Below are positions 12,230 through 25,800 of a DNA stretch of 64,000 bases, piece after piece. The notes below the pieces were generated by a model, which was not told the origin of the DNA, did no database searches, and saw only the letters and a program-made list of their open reading frames with translations. The stretch covers positions 1 through 64,000 of the forward strand of contig PDHQ01000137.1 in assembly GCA_003339415.1 (NCBI GenBank), read 5' to 3'. This DNA comes from Ophiocordyceps camponoti-saundersi (nom. inval.). Its lineage: Eukaryota > Ascomycota > Sordariomycetes > Hypocreales > Ophiocordycipitaceae. The translations under genes were made by a program, and so were the position numbers. The first letter of the stretch is position 1, and each line of letters opens with the position of its first letter.

Positions 12230-13945
12230 TATTTATCTTATTAGCTACTTACCTAGCCTTAAAGCTAAACTATCTTAACTATATATAAAATATTAACTTA
12301 ACTATATAAAATATAAAACTAACTACGCTTATTACGGCCGTAACTTTAGCCGCGGCCCTAACCTTAATTATAATTATAAGCGTAAACTAAAGCTATTTAC
12401 TCCTCTTTTACCGCTAGCTTTTTTATCTTACTAGACGCGGTATAATTATTAACTAATATTATAAAATTTTTATTACTAAATATATTATTAACTAAACTAT
12501 TTTAAATAAGACTAAAAATCTCCTTATAAGGAGGCGGCGCGGTTATAATATAAGCGCTAATAATATCCTCCCCGGCGGTAAGGGTAACCTTAACGCTTAG
12601 GGTAAGAGTAATTTCGGGCTTACTAAGCTTATTAACCTTTAACTTAGACTTAGACTCGATAAGTACCGGGGCGGAAGCGGAACTAATAATAGGAGGCGGA
12701 GTATAGAGAATAGAAAGATAATTAATAGGAGATAAGCTCCCTTATAAGCGCGCTTTATTCTTAATAGCGTAATAGATATAATATAGCTCCTTAATTAATT
12801 ACTTAAAAAAATTAATTACTTATATATAAAAAATATATTATTTCTATATTTAAGCTAATATAATAGCGATAAGTTAATTAGCGCTAGTTAAACTTTTAGT
12901 TATATTAATAATAAGGTTCTTTTTAATAGCGGGAGGCTATAAGCTTTAAAGTAATATATAGCTAATAGCTATTTATATAACTTAATTAGCGTAAATATTA
13001 TTATAATATATAATAGCGTATATCTCTTTAATACGTTAAATTATATTTTTCTACTATACTTATTAATATAAGACTTACTATAAACTTAATATAACCTTAA
13101 TATTATTTATTATTTAAGCGTTATAATTAAAGCCTAGCTAATAGGCGACCTTAACTATAGCGCGAATAGCTTTAGCTATAGCGGGATTATTAATTAGCTA
13201 ATACTTAGTACGGTTATTTATATATTTAATATAAGCCGCGCTTAGATAATTTACCCTAGTTATTAATAAATATAGATATACGCTAGGGCTAAGTACTTAT
13301 TTCTTTATACCTAATAAAGGTTTTTAAAGCTAATAAATATACTAATATACTTTATATAAAATACCGCTTAAGGAAAATTAAGTTTAGCGGGTATTTTACT
13401 CTAGTATAGGTTAGCTATAAACTAGTTACGCGCGCTAAGAATTACTTATATAGTTAAAATTACTAAAAAAATAATAAGATAATAATAGCTTACTTATATT
13501 AGTAAAAGTAACCCCCCCCTCCTTTATATACTTTTAAGCCTTAAATTACTAATTTATAAAAACTAACTTCTTAATTAGGAAAGCTTCCTAATTAGGAAAG
13601 CTTAAAAAAGGGGTATATACTTAAGTATATATTATATATAAAGAAAGTATATAGCTATATACCTAAAAGTTAAGTAATATATACCTAGAGGCTAGGGAGG
13701 TATATATTAATATATATAAGTAATATATACCGCTACTATTATTATCTTTTCCTTATCTTATTTATCTTTCCTTATCTTTCCTTACGTTATATAGTATTAC
13801 CGTAACCGATAGTTACTTTCTTTATACGCGTAGAGCGCCTAGCCCGGCCCCGAGCCGGACGCGGTCTTACTATATAGCGGGGGGTTTTACCTCTTTTAGG
13901 AGGGTTTTTCCTACTCGACTTACTACTAAGGTTCTAGTAGCTACT
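12230..13945 (-). pseudogene. Gag-like retroelement fragment with Arg-Gly-rich tail (copy A)
   Basis: Reverse complement of the sequence at 21478-22646 plus 27967-28440. On the - strand a degenerate frame ends in an Arg/Gly/Tyr/Asn-rich tail at about 12330-12390, like nucleic-acid-binding tails of retroelement Gag proteins. Polymerase motifs were not found. The start side (about 13800-13945) is richer in G+C and matches 21478-21610. Boundaries are estimates from the copy comparison. It could be the gag part of an unrecognised LTR element or a non-autonomous derivative. Confidence 0.55.
13566..13602. repeat. Palindromic tandem motif in the gag-like element
   Basis: Two copies of an AATTAGGAAAGCTT unit lie in tandem; the unit around the centre reads the same on both strands (AAGCTTCCTAATTAGGAAAG). 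A degenerate form is kept at about 21820-21865 in copy B. It could form a hairpin; function unknown. Confidence 0.6.
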
Positions 13946-14814
13946 TCTATAGCCTCTAGAGTATTATAATAATTATAATAATTATATATATATAAGATAA
14001 AAGTTAAAAAGTAAAATAAAAGCTTTTATTTTAATATAATAAATAAAAGTTACTTTATAAGCTTTAATAATAACTTAAAATTATTTTATAGCTAAAAGTT
14101 TTATAATAAGGCTTTATAATTTCCTCTCTAGTAATATTAATATAGTAAACTATATAATATTAAAAATAATAGCGAATTTAATAGCTTTAATATATATCTT
14201 TTTTATTTATAATAATATATAACTTTATATTAATATAATAATCTTAGTTAAAGCTAAGTATTAGCGCTTAAGCTTAACGGTATATTTAAAGAATAAGATT
14301 TCTATTATAATTTATAATATAGCTAAACTTTAGAAAATTATATTTTTTATATTAGCTATATTATTTTTACCTTTAGTTAAATCTAAGCTATATTTACTTT
14401 CCTTACTTTTATAAAATATATTAATTTACTTTTAGCTAGTTAAAATAATATTTTATATTTAAATATTTATTATTTATAAACTTACTATATATATTAAAGT
14501 TAGAAAAGTACTTTAGCTTTATTATACTTAATATTAAGTATATTAATATTATTTATAAAATTTATTATAAAAAGTTTAATTATTAAGTTTAAATATTAAT
14601 AAAATAAAAATACTTATAATAAGAAAAATATTAAAAATATAAAAAAGCTTTAAAAAACTTTTTATAAATAAAGAAAATATTATTTAATTTATAATTAAAT
14701 TTTAATTATAAAATATAATTTATAAAATATAATTAAATTAATCTTATAATTTATTTAAAAAAGCTTAGGTAATTTATTATAATACTTAGCTTATTATAAT
14801 AATAATATTTATAT

Positions 14815-16660
14815 ACTAATATACCTTATATAGCTTAAAACTATTTTATATATATTTTAAAAGGGGGAAAAACCGGAGAACTTAAAATAAAACCCTCCTT
14901 TTAAGTATTACCTTAGCTTTAGGTTAAACCCCGCTTATACTTAGCACTTTATATACTTTATAAGTTAAGTAATAACTAGCGATTTAAAAGCTAATATTTC
15001 CCTTAAAGCGGACTCCGTAATAGTAAAAATACGCGTAAACTAAGTTTAGTATAAAGTTTATATAGCTTACTTATCCTCTTAGCTATTATTATTATTATAA
15101 ATTAAATCCTTATATTTAATTAAAATAGCTTTAATAATCTAATTAATTAAGGCCTTATTAATATAGCTTAGATATATATAAAAGTTTTATTATCTTATAA
15201 TAAACCTTATAATAGCTAATTTTAAAAAATAGCTAAATTATTATAATAAAGCTATAAATAAGTATAAAGTTAAAGTTAAAAAAAAGTATTATTATATTCG
15301 CTTTTTAGCGTTTCCGCCCTAGCTATTATTAGTTTTTAGTTAGCGCTAAAAAAGGAGGAGGGGTAGTATATATAAAGTTCTAATTTATAAACTTTTAAAA
15401 TTAGGTAATATATATATCTTTTACCTAATCTTATATTACTCTTATTTTAAGGTAAAGTTAACTATACTTAAAGTAAAATTTTTAATAAAAAAAATAATAA
15501 TATAATCTTTTCTTATAAGCTATAAAGTAAGTAAACTCGCTTTTTATATATAAAGCGGCTAAATATTTATTATATTATAGCCTTATTATATAATATTTAA
15601 TAATATATCTAAGTTAGTAATATTTAAAATATTACTAAAGTTAAACTTTTAGTATATATAGTTTAGCGTTAAAATTTTTTATTTATATTATTATATTTTT
15701 ATTATAAATCTAGTTTATATTTATTATATTATTAATAATAATTATTAGGAAACTTTATTAAATTTTAAAATAATATCTTTTTATATATAATTATATTATT
15801 AAGACTTTATCTAATAATTTAATTTTTTTCTAAAAAGCTTCTTTATTACCTTATTATAAAGCTTACGCTAATACTTTTTTTATAATAAAAGTATAACTTT
15901 TACTAATTAAGTATACTTTTTTTATAAAAATAATATAAAGCTATTTTAAATTAAATTAAAGCTTATTAATAATATTTTAAAATATTATTATAATATTATT
16001 ACTAAGTAGTTTCCTAGCTATAAAAGCTTAGCTTTACTTATAAAATTTATAATTAATATTTATTATAATTATCTTAAAGCTTTAAACTTAAAATAAAATA
16101 ATAATAAAGTTTAAATAAATTATAAGCTATTATTTATATTACTTAAGAATTTACTTTTTAATAGTTTTTTTAGCGCTTTAGCTATAATTATAGCTAATAT
16201 TAAGGAAATTTTACTCCCCTAAAAGCTATAAAAAAAGAGGAAATTATAGCTATAATAGCTAAGGAGATATTATTAACTAATAAAGTCGGAGTAAAAAGGG
16301 CGCCTCCCCGAACCTTTTTAAACTCCGCTATTTATTTAATAATTACTTATATAAAAATAAAAGCGTTTTTCGAAATAATCTTACTAATATTTACTTTAGC
16401 TTTTAATAAGGTAATAAATATAACTAACTTTTAAATTTAAGATTATTATAGTTTAAAATAAAGCTATATTTTAAATAAAAAAATTTTATAATTATAATTA
16501 ACTTATATAATATTACCTTTCCTTTTAAAGCTACTTTAAGCGCGGCTAATTATCGCTATAAGGTAATAAAGGGAGCGGAATCTACTTATAATATAAAAAT
16601 AAAAAGTTTATATTTATATTACTATAAGCGTAAAGTTTATAAAATATATAAAAGTTAAAT
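14815..16660 (+). repeat. R1 repeat, full copy in block A
   Basis: Complete R1, about 1.85 kb, made of a left part (14815 to about 15360) and a core (about 15360-16660). On the - strand a degenerate frame can be followed through the core; see the R1 frame at 31150-32330 in block B, where it is better kept. R1 parts also occur singly and inverted at 20160, 35590, 48580, 49925 and 51769, so R1 seems able to move or be copied apart from U1 and U2. Confidence 0.8.
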
Positions 16661-17520
16661 TAGCTTATTATAAAAAATATAATAAAAGGCTTTAATTGAA
16701 TTTAATAAAAAAATAAACTAGTACTATTTTAGTTTTAAACTATTTTTATAATTTTAGTAAATATAAAAATAGCTATATTAGTAAAATATTAAAATTTATT
16801 ACTTATTTAGCTATTAAGGAGAATACTTACTGCTTTTATTATAAATAAAACTTTTCTAATAATAATTATTTTTAGTATATTTCTTATAATATTAAGAAAT
16901 AATATTAGCTTATATTTACCTTAAATATAATATAAAGCTAATAGCTTATTTATTTTAAAAATAATTATAATATTAAAAGTTTTAAATTATAATAGGAAAT
17001 ATTTACTATTAATATATTTTTAGAAATTTTTTTAGAAATCTTAGATAATTAAAAAGCGATATTTTTTAGGAACTTAATTAAGATCTTATTAAGGCTAGCT
17101 AACTTTTATAAAAGAATAAAAAAAAAGGTAAAGTAAATATTTTTAGTAATAATAATATACTTAATATAAAAAAAGGAAAAGGTTTATTTAAAATAAAGGG
17201 GGGCTAAATTAGTACAAGTAAGGAGAAATTATTAACTTAATAAAGTAGTCTTATTTAAAAAAAATTATTAATATTAACTTAAAGTATTATTATAATATAA
17301 GGATATATATAAGCTTTAGTAAAGCTTAGCTATAAAGCTAAGCTTAGCGCTTTATAATTTAAAATATTAATAAATTTATAAATATATTATAAAAGAAATT
17401 ATATTAAGCGTTTTAATAAGATATATTAATTATAAATATTTATACTTTTACTATTTCTTAAGAATTTTATTAATATAAGTAAGTAAAATTAGTATATTAA
17501 TAATACTTAGCTTATTTTAT

Positions 17521-17601
17521 AGCTATTATAGCTATTATAGCTATTATAGCTATTATAGCTATTATAGCTATTATAGCTATTATAGCTATTATAGCTATTA
17601 T
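17521..17601 (+). repeat. 9-bp minisatellite, 9 copies of AGCTATTAT
   Basis: Nine perfect 9-bp units inside U2 of block A. The matching place in block B (about 33055-33105) has no such array, so the expansion is specific to copy A and younger than the duplication. Confidence 0.95.
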
Positions 17602-17939
17602 TATTACTTAGTTTTATTAATTTTATATTATAAAATAAATATAAGTATATAAGAGTAATAATATTTTTATTATTATTTTTAGCTATTTATATAATAAAAA
17701 TACTAATTCCTTAAGCTTATTTAGTATAAAAGTAAAATAAAAGTTAAGTTTTAATTATTTTTATACCTTAGCTATAAAGATATCTAAGTAAAATAAGCGT
17801 TAAATTTTAATTAAAGTTATATTAAAGTAAAAGTTAATATTAATATATATAGTTTATATAATATAGCTAAAGCTAATAAAGTTAAAGTTATTCCCTTAAT
17901 ATATTACTTTATAATTTAATATAGCTTATATTAAGTTAA

Positions 17940-18900
17940 TAATATTAGTTTACTTATTATATATTTTTTAGGTAATTTCGCTTAGAGATGTAAAAAAACT
18001 AAGTTAAAGGCTAGTTATTAGCTTAAGAAAATTAGTTATTTTAAGAGAAGATTATTTATAATAGTTTTAGAAAAAGTAATAAAAGTTAAAATTACTATAA
18101 AGAAAAGTTATAGTTAGGCAAAAATTAAAGTAAAAATATTTTAGTTAATAAAAAAGCCTAACTTTATAGCTAATAAAAGTAAGTAAATAAAAATAATTTA
18201 TAATAAAAGTATAATATAAAGAAAAATAAAAGCTATATTAAAAGCTATAAGAAATATTTAAAAGGAAAAGTTTAAATATTTATAAATATAAAAACTTACT
18301 TAGCTATTAAAGTTTATAAAATAAAATAATAAAATACTTAAAAGCGGTAAATAGCTAAATTAATTATATTATAATTTTTATATATAAATAAGATTATAGC
18401 TAATTAAGCTATAAAGCGCTATATAAATAAAATAATTATATTTTTATATATTTTAAAAAATTATTTTAATATTTATTAAAAGTAAAAAAGGTAAAAGTTT
18501 ATAATTATATTAAGGTAAAAAAAAAAGCTACTTATTCTTTACTAGTACTTTATTTATAATAGGTATTTAAAATAATATTACTTTTATTATAGTTTTTTTT
18601 AAAGCTAAGCTAAAGTTTTTATTTTTATTAAATTAAATTATAGCTTATAATTATAATAAAGCTATAAAAGATTATTTTAAAAACTAAGTTTTTAAAAAAG
18701 TATTATTAAATTAAAATAAGGTTAGCTATAAGTAATTTTAAAACTTATAAAGTTAATATATATAATTATTATATACTTAGCTTTAATATATTCTTAAGAT
18801 AAGGTAGTTTTTAAACTATAAGGCGTAATTTCCCTTATATAAAATATAGCTTTTAGTATTATTTTCTCTTAAAGCTAAGTATATACTCTCTCCTTTTAAA
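17940..18900 (+). pseudogene. Unidentified degenerate frame in U2 (block A)
   Basis: Matches the U2 frame at about 33440-34400 in block B, where it reads better. No family recognised. Frequent TAA/TAG at presumed Gln/Trp positions. Called because the same + strand frame can be followed in both copies; it may instead be chance. Confidence 0.3.
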
Positions 18901-19294
18901 TACGCTATAGCTATATAAAGGCTATAATAAGCTTATTTTTAGTAATATTTTACTATATATTTAAACTAATAATATTATTAATATTATTAAAGTTATATTA
19001 TATTATTATAAACCTTAATATAGGAAGTTTTTATATTTATTAAAAGTTTATTTTATATAAGTTTATTAGCGTTTATAATAATAATAACTTTTAGTATAAA
19101 ATATATATATATAGCTTTTTTATTATAAGGCTAAAAAAGCTTAAACTTAAGTAATTTTAACTTTATTAATCTTTTTAATTTATTAAATAAGCGCGTTTTA
19201 ATTATTATAAATAGCTTTTATATATACTGTTTTTACTATAATAAAGTAAGTTTTTTAATTATAAACCGCTTTATTACTAAATACTATAGCTTAA

Positions 19295-19632
19295 AAATAT
19301 ATTAAGTAAATAATAATATTAGTATTATAAATAAAAATTTTAAGCTAAGGAGAAAAGAAGAAAAAGAGAGAAAAACTCTTATAAGTAAAATCTTAGTAAA
19401 ATATATAAGGGTATATACTAGTAAGTATAAGAGAGGGTATAATAAAATCTTAATAAAAAAGTAATTATATTTCTTAGTAATTTCCCTTAAGGTCTTTCTA
19501 GTAATTTTATAATAAGATTTCTAAAAGTTATATAAATATAGTTAGAAATTTTTAAAAATTATAATAAAATATTTAAGGGAAATTCTTATAAATACTAGTA
19601 TAAGTAGTATATAATATTACCTCTTAATAAAG
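19295..19632 (+). repeat. R3 repeat, left half
   Basis: Matches about 47995-48312 in the same orientation, sharing a purine-rich AAGGAGAAAAGAAGAAAAAGAG tract and the following TATATAAGGGTATATACTA region. At 47995-48565 it is directly followed by a second half, which here is absent but occurs alone at about 34780-35050. Confidence 0.8.
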
Positions 19633-20155
19633 GTTTTAATATACTTATTAAAACTAATAACGCTTATTATATAATAAGGTATTTAGAGAAATTATAATAT
19701 TATCTTAATTATTATTCTTATAATTATAATTTCTTATAGCTATTTTAATTTAATATTAAAGATTAATAAGTAAGCTAATAATATTAAGGAAATAGTTATA
19801 AAATTTCTTAATAATTATTAATATATATTAAAAATTCCTAATAAAATATTATATTTTATCTAAGTTAGAATTAAGCTAGTAAACTTAATATTTTAACTAA
19901 TAGCGTTATTTTATTATATAAAATTAAAGAATTTAGTTTATTTTTTATTTTAATATATTATTAATATTTTTTAGTTTAATAAAAAGTATCTCTTAACTAA
20001 GTAAGGGATTTATAATAGCTTTATAAAAATAATTAATATAAAATAAGTTTATTATTTAATAGCTATTTAATAAGTTAAAAATATAGCTATACTTTTATTT
20101 TTTAATAATTCTAAAAAGACTTAATTATTATATAATAAGTTTTTATCTTTTATAT
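19633..20155. other. AT-rich DNA, nothing recognised
   Basis: No gene, repeat copy or motif recognised between R3 and the inverted R1 copy. Confidence 0.4.
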
Positions 20156-20159
20156 ATTT

Positions 20160-21460
20160 TATAAAATCCGCGCTTATAGCGATATAAATATAAACTTTTT
20201 ATTTTTATATTATAAGCAGACTTTACTCCCTTTATTACTTTATAATAATAGTAAGCTATACTTAAAGTAACTTTAAAAGAGAAGGCGATATTATATAAGT
20301 TAATTATAATTATAAAAATTTTTTATTTAAAATATAACTTTACTTTAAATTATAATAATTTTAAACTTAAAAGTTTATTATATTTTTTATTTTATTAAAA
20401 AGTAAAGTAAATATTAATAAGATTATTTTAAGAAATATTTTTATTTTTATATAAGTAATTATTAAATAAATAACGGAGTTTAAAAAAGTTTAAGAAAGCG
20501 CCCCCTTTACTTTAATTTTATTAGTTAGTAATATTTTCTTAGCTATTATACTTATAATTTCCTCTTTTTTTATAGCTTTAAGGGGAGTAGAATTTCTTTA
20601 ATATAAGCTATAATTATAGCTAGAGCGCTAGAGAAAATTATTAAAAAGTAAGTTTCTAAGTAATATAAATAATAGCTTATAATTTACTTTAACTTTATTA
20701 TTATTTTACTTTAAGTTTAAAGCTTTAAAATAATTATAATAAGTATTAATTATAAATTTTATTAATAAAGCGAAGCTTTTATATTAAGGAAATTACTTAG
20801 CGGTAATATTATAATAATATTTTAAAATATTATTTATAAGCTTTAGTTTAATTTAAAGTAATTTTATATTATTTTTAAAAAAAAAGTATATTTAATTAAT
20901 AAAGGTTTTACTTTTATTATAAAAAAAGTATTAATATAAGCTTTATAATAAGGTAATAAGGAAGCTTTTTAAAAAAAATTAAGTTTTTAAATAAAATTTT
21001 AATAATATAATTATATATAAAAAAATATTATTTAGGAGTTTTGTAAAATTTCTTAATAATTATTATTAATAATATAATAAATATAAATTAAATTTATAAT
21101 AATAATATAATAATATAAGTAAAGATTTTTAATATTAAATTATATATATTAAAAGTTTAACTTTAATAATATTTTTAATATTATTAACTTAAATATATTA
21201 TTAGATATTATATAATAAAGCTATAATATTATAAATATTTTATTATTTTATATATAAAAGGTAAGTTTACTTATCTTATAGCTTATAAAAAAATTATATT
21301 ATTACCTTTTTTATTAAAAGTCTTACTTTAAGTAAAGTTAACTTTACCTTAAGATAAGAGCAGTATAAGATTAAGTAAAGAATATATATATTTCCTAATT
21401 TTAAAAGTTTATAAATTAGAATTTTATATATACCGCCCCTTCTCCTCTTTTTATTATATT
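20160..21460 (-). repeat. R1 repeat core, inverted copy
   Basis: Reverse complement of the R1 core (about 15360-16660). The cryptic R1 frame would run on the + strand here. It directly precedes copy B of the gag-like element. Confidence 0.8.
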
Positions 21461-22299
21461 ATTATACGAGTAGCTATAAAAGCTGCTAAAACCTTAATAA
21501 TATATCCGGTAGGAAAAACCCTCTCGTAAGAGGTAAAACCCCTTATAGCGCGGTAAGACTAGAGCTAGCTAAGGGCTTAGTAAGATACGCGACGCGTATA
21601 AAAGAAATAGCTATTAACTATAATAATACTATATAATATAAGGAAAGATAAGGAAAGAAAGATAAGTTAAGGAAAGATAAAGAAAATAGCGGTATATATT
21701 ACTTATATAAACTAGTATATATCCTTTTAAGGCCTTAATATATACTTTTTAACTTTTAAGTATATAGCTATAGATTTTTTATATATACGGTATATACTTA
21801 AATATATACCTTTTTATAAAGCTTTCCTAATTAGAAAGCTTTCTTAATTAAGAAGTTATTTTTATAAATTACTAACTTAAAGCTTAAAGGTATATAAAAA
21901 AGGGGGGGTTACCTTTACTAGCGTAAATAAGCTATTATTAAATTAGTAATTTTAATAAAATTAATTATATAAGTAGTTTCTATAAATATATATATTATTT
22001 ATAGCTAACTTATACTAGAAGTAAAATACTTATTAAAAAAAACTATTTTTATAATATATTTTACGCTAGTTATATTAGTATATTTATAAGCTTTAGAAAT
22101 CTTTACTAAATATAGCGTAATAAGTATTTAGCTTTAATACGCGCTTAAATTTACTAATAATTAAAGTAAACTAGCTTAATATATCTTATATAAAATATAT
22201 AAATAATTATACTAAATATAAGCTAATTACTAATCTTATTATAATAAAAGCTATTTACGCTATAATTAAGGTAGCTTATAAGCTAAGCTTTAATTATAA

Positions 22300-22641
22300 C
22301 TTTTAATTAGTAAGTTAAAATTAAAGTTATAGCAGGTTTAAGATAAGTTTTATATTAATAAAAGTAATAAAGAAATACTATTTAACGCGTTAAGGAAACT
22401 CGCGCTATTACGTATTATAATAGCTTTTACGCTAATTAAGTTATTTAAGTAGCTACTAGCTATATACTATTTTAAGGCCTATTACCTCTTACTTTTAGCG
22501 AAGATTTTATTATTAAAATAACTAAAAGTTTAACTAGCGTTAACTAACTTATTATAGCTATTATAGCTTAAACTTAAAAATAATATATTTTTTATATATA
22601 ATTAATTAACTTTTATACCTAAGTAATAAATAAGTTACGCT
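22300..22641 (+). pseudogene. Gag-like frame, 5' part (copy B)
   Basis: A + strand frame rich in Leu, Lys and Ala with stops at presumed Gln/Trp positions (for example ...LRKLALLRIIIAFTLIKLF... at about 22390-22445). It leads into the Copia-2 insertion and would continue after it. Similarity to Gag is inferred from the Arg-Gly tail downstream, not from a clear Gag motif here. Confidence 0.35.
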
Positions 22642-22646
22642 ATATC
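22642..22646. repeat. Target-site duplication ATATC, left copy (Copia-2)
   Basis: ATATC directly precedes the left LTR and recurs at 27962-27966. Confidence 0.95.
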
Positions 22647-22810
22647 TATTAAGGCACGCACGCTATTATAAATCGGGCAGTATTATTACTAATACTAAGT
22701 TTAACTCTAGTAGCCCCTCTATACTAATTTAGTATAGCTAACACACTAACCTGACCGGGCTTAAGCTCTAAGTGGGGCATAGCTTAAACTATAGGGTATA
22801 TTATATAATA
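22647..22810 (-). repeat. Copia-2 3' LTR (164 bp)
   Basis: Nearly the same as the other three LTRs of this family. Around 22739-22758 it keeps CpA/TpG sites (AACACACTAACCTGACCGGG) that are changed in the other LTRs (AATATACTAACCTAACCGGG in the Copia-2 5' LTR), so it shows the older, unmutated state. Confidence 0.95.
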
Positions 22811-22821
22811 CCGCCCCTAAG
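22811..22821 (-). other. Polypurine tract of Copia-2
   Basis: CCGCCCCTAAG on the + strand, identical to 3620-3630 and in the same place next to the 3' LTR. Confidence 0.65.
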
Positions 22822-22829
22822 GCCGGGCA

Positions 22830-25800
22830 AGCTAAAAAATAACTATCGTAATATTATTTCTTAGTATTTAAGCTACTAGAGCCGCCCCTATTCCTTAGCA
22901 TAGCTAAATTTAGCTAGCGTATAAACTACTAATACTTATTTACCTATAAACCCTTCGTAAGGCCGTTTATAATTATATCTTCTATACCGATCTATTATAG
23001 ATTAAAAAAGCCTATCTAATACCTCTAGATAATTTATTTATATCGCAAATTAATATACTTAATATATACCTTATTAAGCGGGTTAATTATAGCTAACCTC
23101 GCGTTCTAGCTATTAGTAAATATTATAAGAGGCCTCTTTTATTCGTAGCTAATATCTCGAATAACGTTAGAGAGCTAGATTATTATAAGCCCTACGAGCG
23201 TAAGGGCTATAAATTTAGCCTCTATACTACTTATTATAATAAGAGTTTAACACTTTAAGCGCTACGCGATAAGGCTATTAGCGAGGAAGATAACGAACCC
23301 GGCCGTTAAAGCGTAGGTTACCTAATTATCCGCAAATAACGCGTTAGAATAAACGCGAAGCTAAAAGTCCTTACTATAAGCCGCTCCTCTAAAAATAATA
23401 CTAAGGGAAAGCGTGCCGCGTAAATAGCGGAAAAAATACTTTATTATAGCTAGATAAGCGTAAATTATATAGGAATTTACCTTTAATAGCTTCTTTACGC
23501 TATATATAATATCGGGCCTTATATTTAAGGCTAGCTAATTAAGGCTACTTATTTATTTCTACTATATTATAGCCTTTATCGTAATCTTAGCCTCTTTCTA
23601 GTTATAAGGAATTATATACTTTATTAGCTATAGCGTCTTCGTAAGCTTTAAATTATTAGTATTAAATAGCTTAAGAATCTTATAGGTAAAGGAGGTTTAA
23701 TATACTTAAATAATATAGGCCTAATAATCATAATCGAACTTAAGGCTAAGGAATTCCTAAAGCTCTCTAAGGTATTTAACCTTATATAATTTATTAAGAA
23801 TTACGGCCTTATTATTAATCTATATTTATATTAGTATTATAAGGAGGTTATCGTTTATATAAAGAACGAGGAGGCTACTATTAGCGTAGCGATAGAGGTA
23901 TAACTCGGAGTTAAGTTATTTAAATCCGCGACTAGCTAAATCTTTAGCTATACGCTTAAACTATTAGCGTAGCGAGGCACGATAATTATAAAGGGCCCTT
24001 TTTAGGCGGTAAACGCGCCCTAACTTATCCTTAAAGCTATAAGGCTACTTAATAAAGATATCTTTATCTAATTTAGTATTAATAAAAATATTTATAATAT
24101 TAAACTTTACTTATTTAAGGTCTTATATTATAATAAGCGTAAGGAAGATTCTAATAAATAATTAATACGCTACCGCTACGTATAGATCCTTAATAGGTTA
24201 ATTTATAAGAATGCGATCTCTGTAAATAACCTAGTAAGCCTTTGCTATTAGATCTACGCTTTTAATTAGCTTCTTTATAAATACCTAACGCTTTAGAAAG
24301 GTTTTAGTATTATAAGGCTTAGGAACGAGCTCCTAAGCGCCTTTCTAATATAGCTTATCGAGTTCTTTCTTTATTACGGGCACCTAACGTTTATCGAATT
24401 CGGGTAGCTTCTTCGCCGTATAATAATTACTTAAGGTATAACTTATAAAGGTTTCCGTAGCTAAAGCTAAGAGAATTATTATAAGCGCTTAATTAATATA
24501 TTTATCCTTATCTATAAAGGAAACGTGCGGCGGAGGCGGCTTAAGAATACTATTTACGGCTAAATTAGCTTATATAAGCCTCTTTAATCGCCTCGTAAGC
24601 TCGGTGCCGTAAATCTCTTCTATTAAATAACGCTTACGGCGTTATATTAATTCTATTAAGGTAAAAGATAGTATTAATACCTCGCGCTCGCGCAAATATT
24701 AAAAAAATCGTTCTTTAGGTATTAAATCAGTTAGCTAAAAGTTCTATAAGTTACTAGCTAATTTGTTAAGATTATTACGATTATTAGTATTATAAACTTA
24801 GCCGCTAGGAAGATTTAAAGTTATAAGCGCTATCGGTAGTAGTTATGCCTTTTTATTAATTTCCTTAATTAATCGAAGAAGCGTATTCTTATCGAAAAAC
24901 GGGCGCGGTGCCCCTTTACCTCGATAAGGCGTAGGATTCGGTAAAAAAAGGTGCGAAAAGTCCCCCTTAGGCGTTTTAAAACGCTTTTTTAATAACCTTA
25001 TAAATTTCTCTTTAATAGTCGAATTCGATATATTTAATAATCTAGCTATAGTAGTTAGATATTTCCTTAATTATTTTTTAATACTTAATATATTAGAGGA
25101 TTATAAAATATTAATACTACTAGTTTAGCTATAGGAAGTTTTCTCTTTCTCCCTATAAGGAAGAATAATAAGTTTAAATTCGATAATTTTACCTTTTTCT
25201 TCTAAATAAGCTTTAAATTTAACTAATAGGCCCTTTTTAATAATAAGGGCACCGGCATAATTAATAAAATATATATCTCGTATATAAATAACGATCTCTT
25301 AATTAGGAAGCTAAATCTTAAAGATATAGCTATATAAGCCCTTAATACTAATAAGATAACTTTTCTAAGCTTAAGGAGCTATTTTTTTAAACCTTACGAT
25401 CTTCTCTTTCTACTTCGTTATATATACTATATAACCCTAAGTATAAAGGTAGCTAATATTATATTTATAAGGTAAATTAAGTATCTTTATAACCCTCTCG
25501 AGAGGGCTATTTTTACCTCTCGTAAGTAGTAAATTTAATATATATACTATTATCGATATATAATATAGCTATAAGGTTACGGGAAGCTTAGCGTATAAGC
25601 AAATAGCCTTAGCTATCGTTAATAAGGTCTTACTAGCCCTCTCTATAAGGCTATTTTATTATAGATTATATAAAGTTAAATAGCGTAGAATAAAGCTATC
25701 TTAAAAAGCCTAGGCCTTAATCGCCTTACTTTTAAACTCCTATACGTTATTAAAAGCTATTATAGCTATAGGAATCCCTCCTAAAGAGGCGTTAACTTAT

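Larger units (their letters stand above)
13990..19266 (+). repeat. Compound repeat block A (U1 + R1 + U2)
   Basis: About 5.3 kb repeated in the same order and orientation at about 29240-34762 (block B). Sub-units: U1 (about 13990-14800), R1 (about 14815-16660) and U2 (about 16880-19266). Shared order over several kb implies a segmental duplication or two insertions of one composite element. The end is sharp: homology stops at ATTATAAACCGCT in both. Copy A is more heavily mutated than copy B. No terminal repeats or target duplications were identified. Confidence 0.8.

Noticed and set aside
13780..13945. G+C-rich stretch considered as a tRNA or rRNA fragment
   Set aside because: No cloverleaf or rRNA motif could be made out, and the inverted copy at 21478-21610 shows that it belongs to the gag-like element.
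17521..17601. CRISPR-like array
   Set aside because: The units are 9 bp and directly adjacent without spacers; it is a minisatellite.
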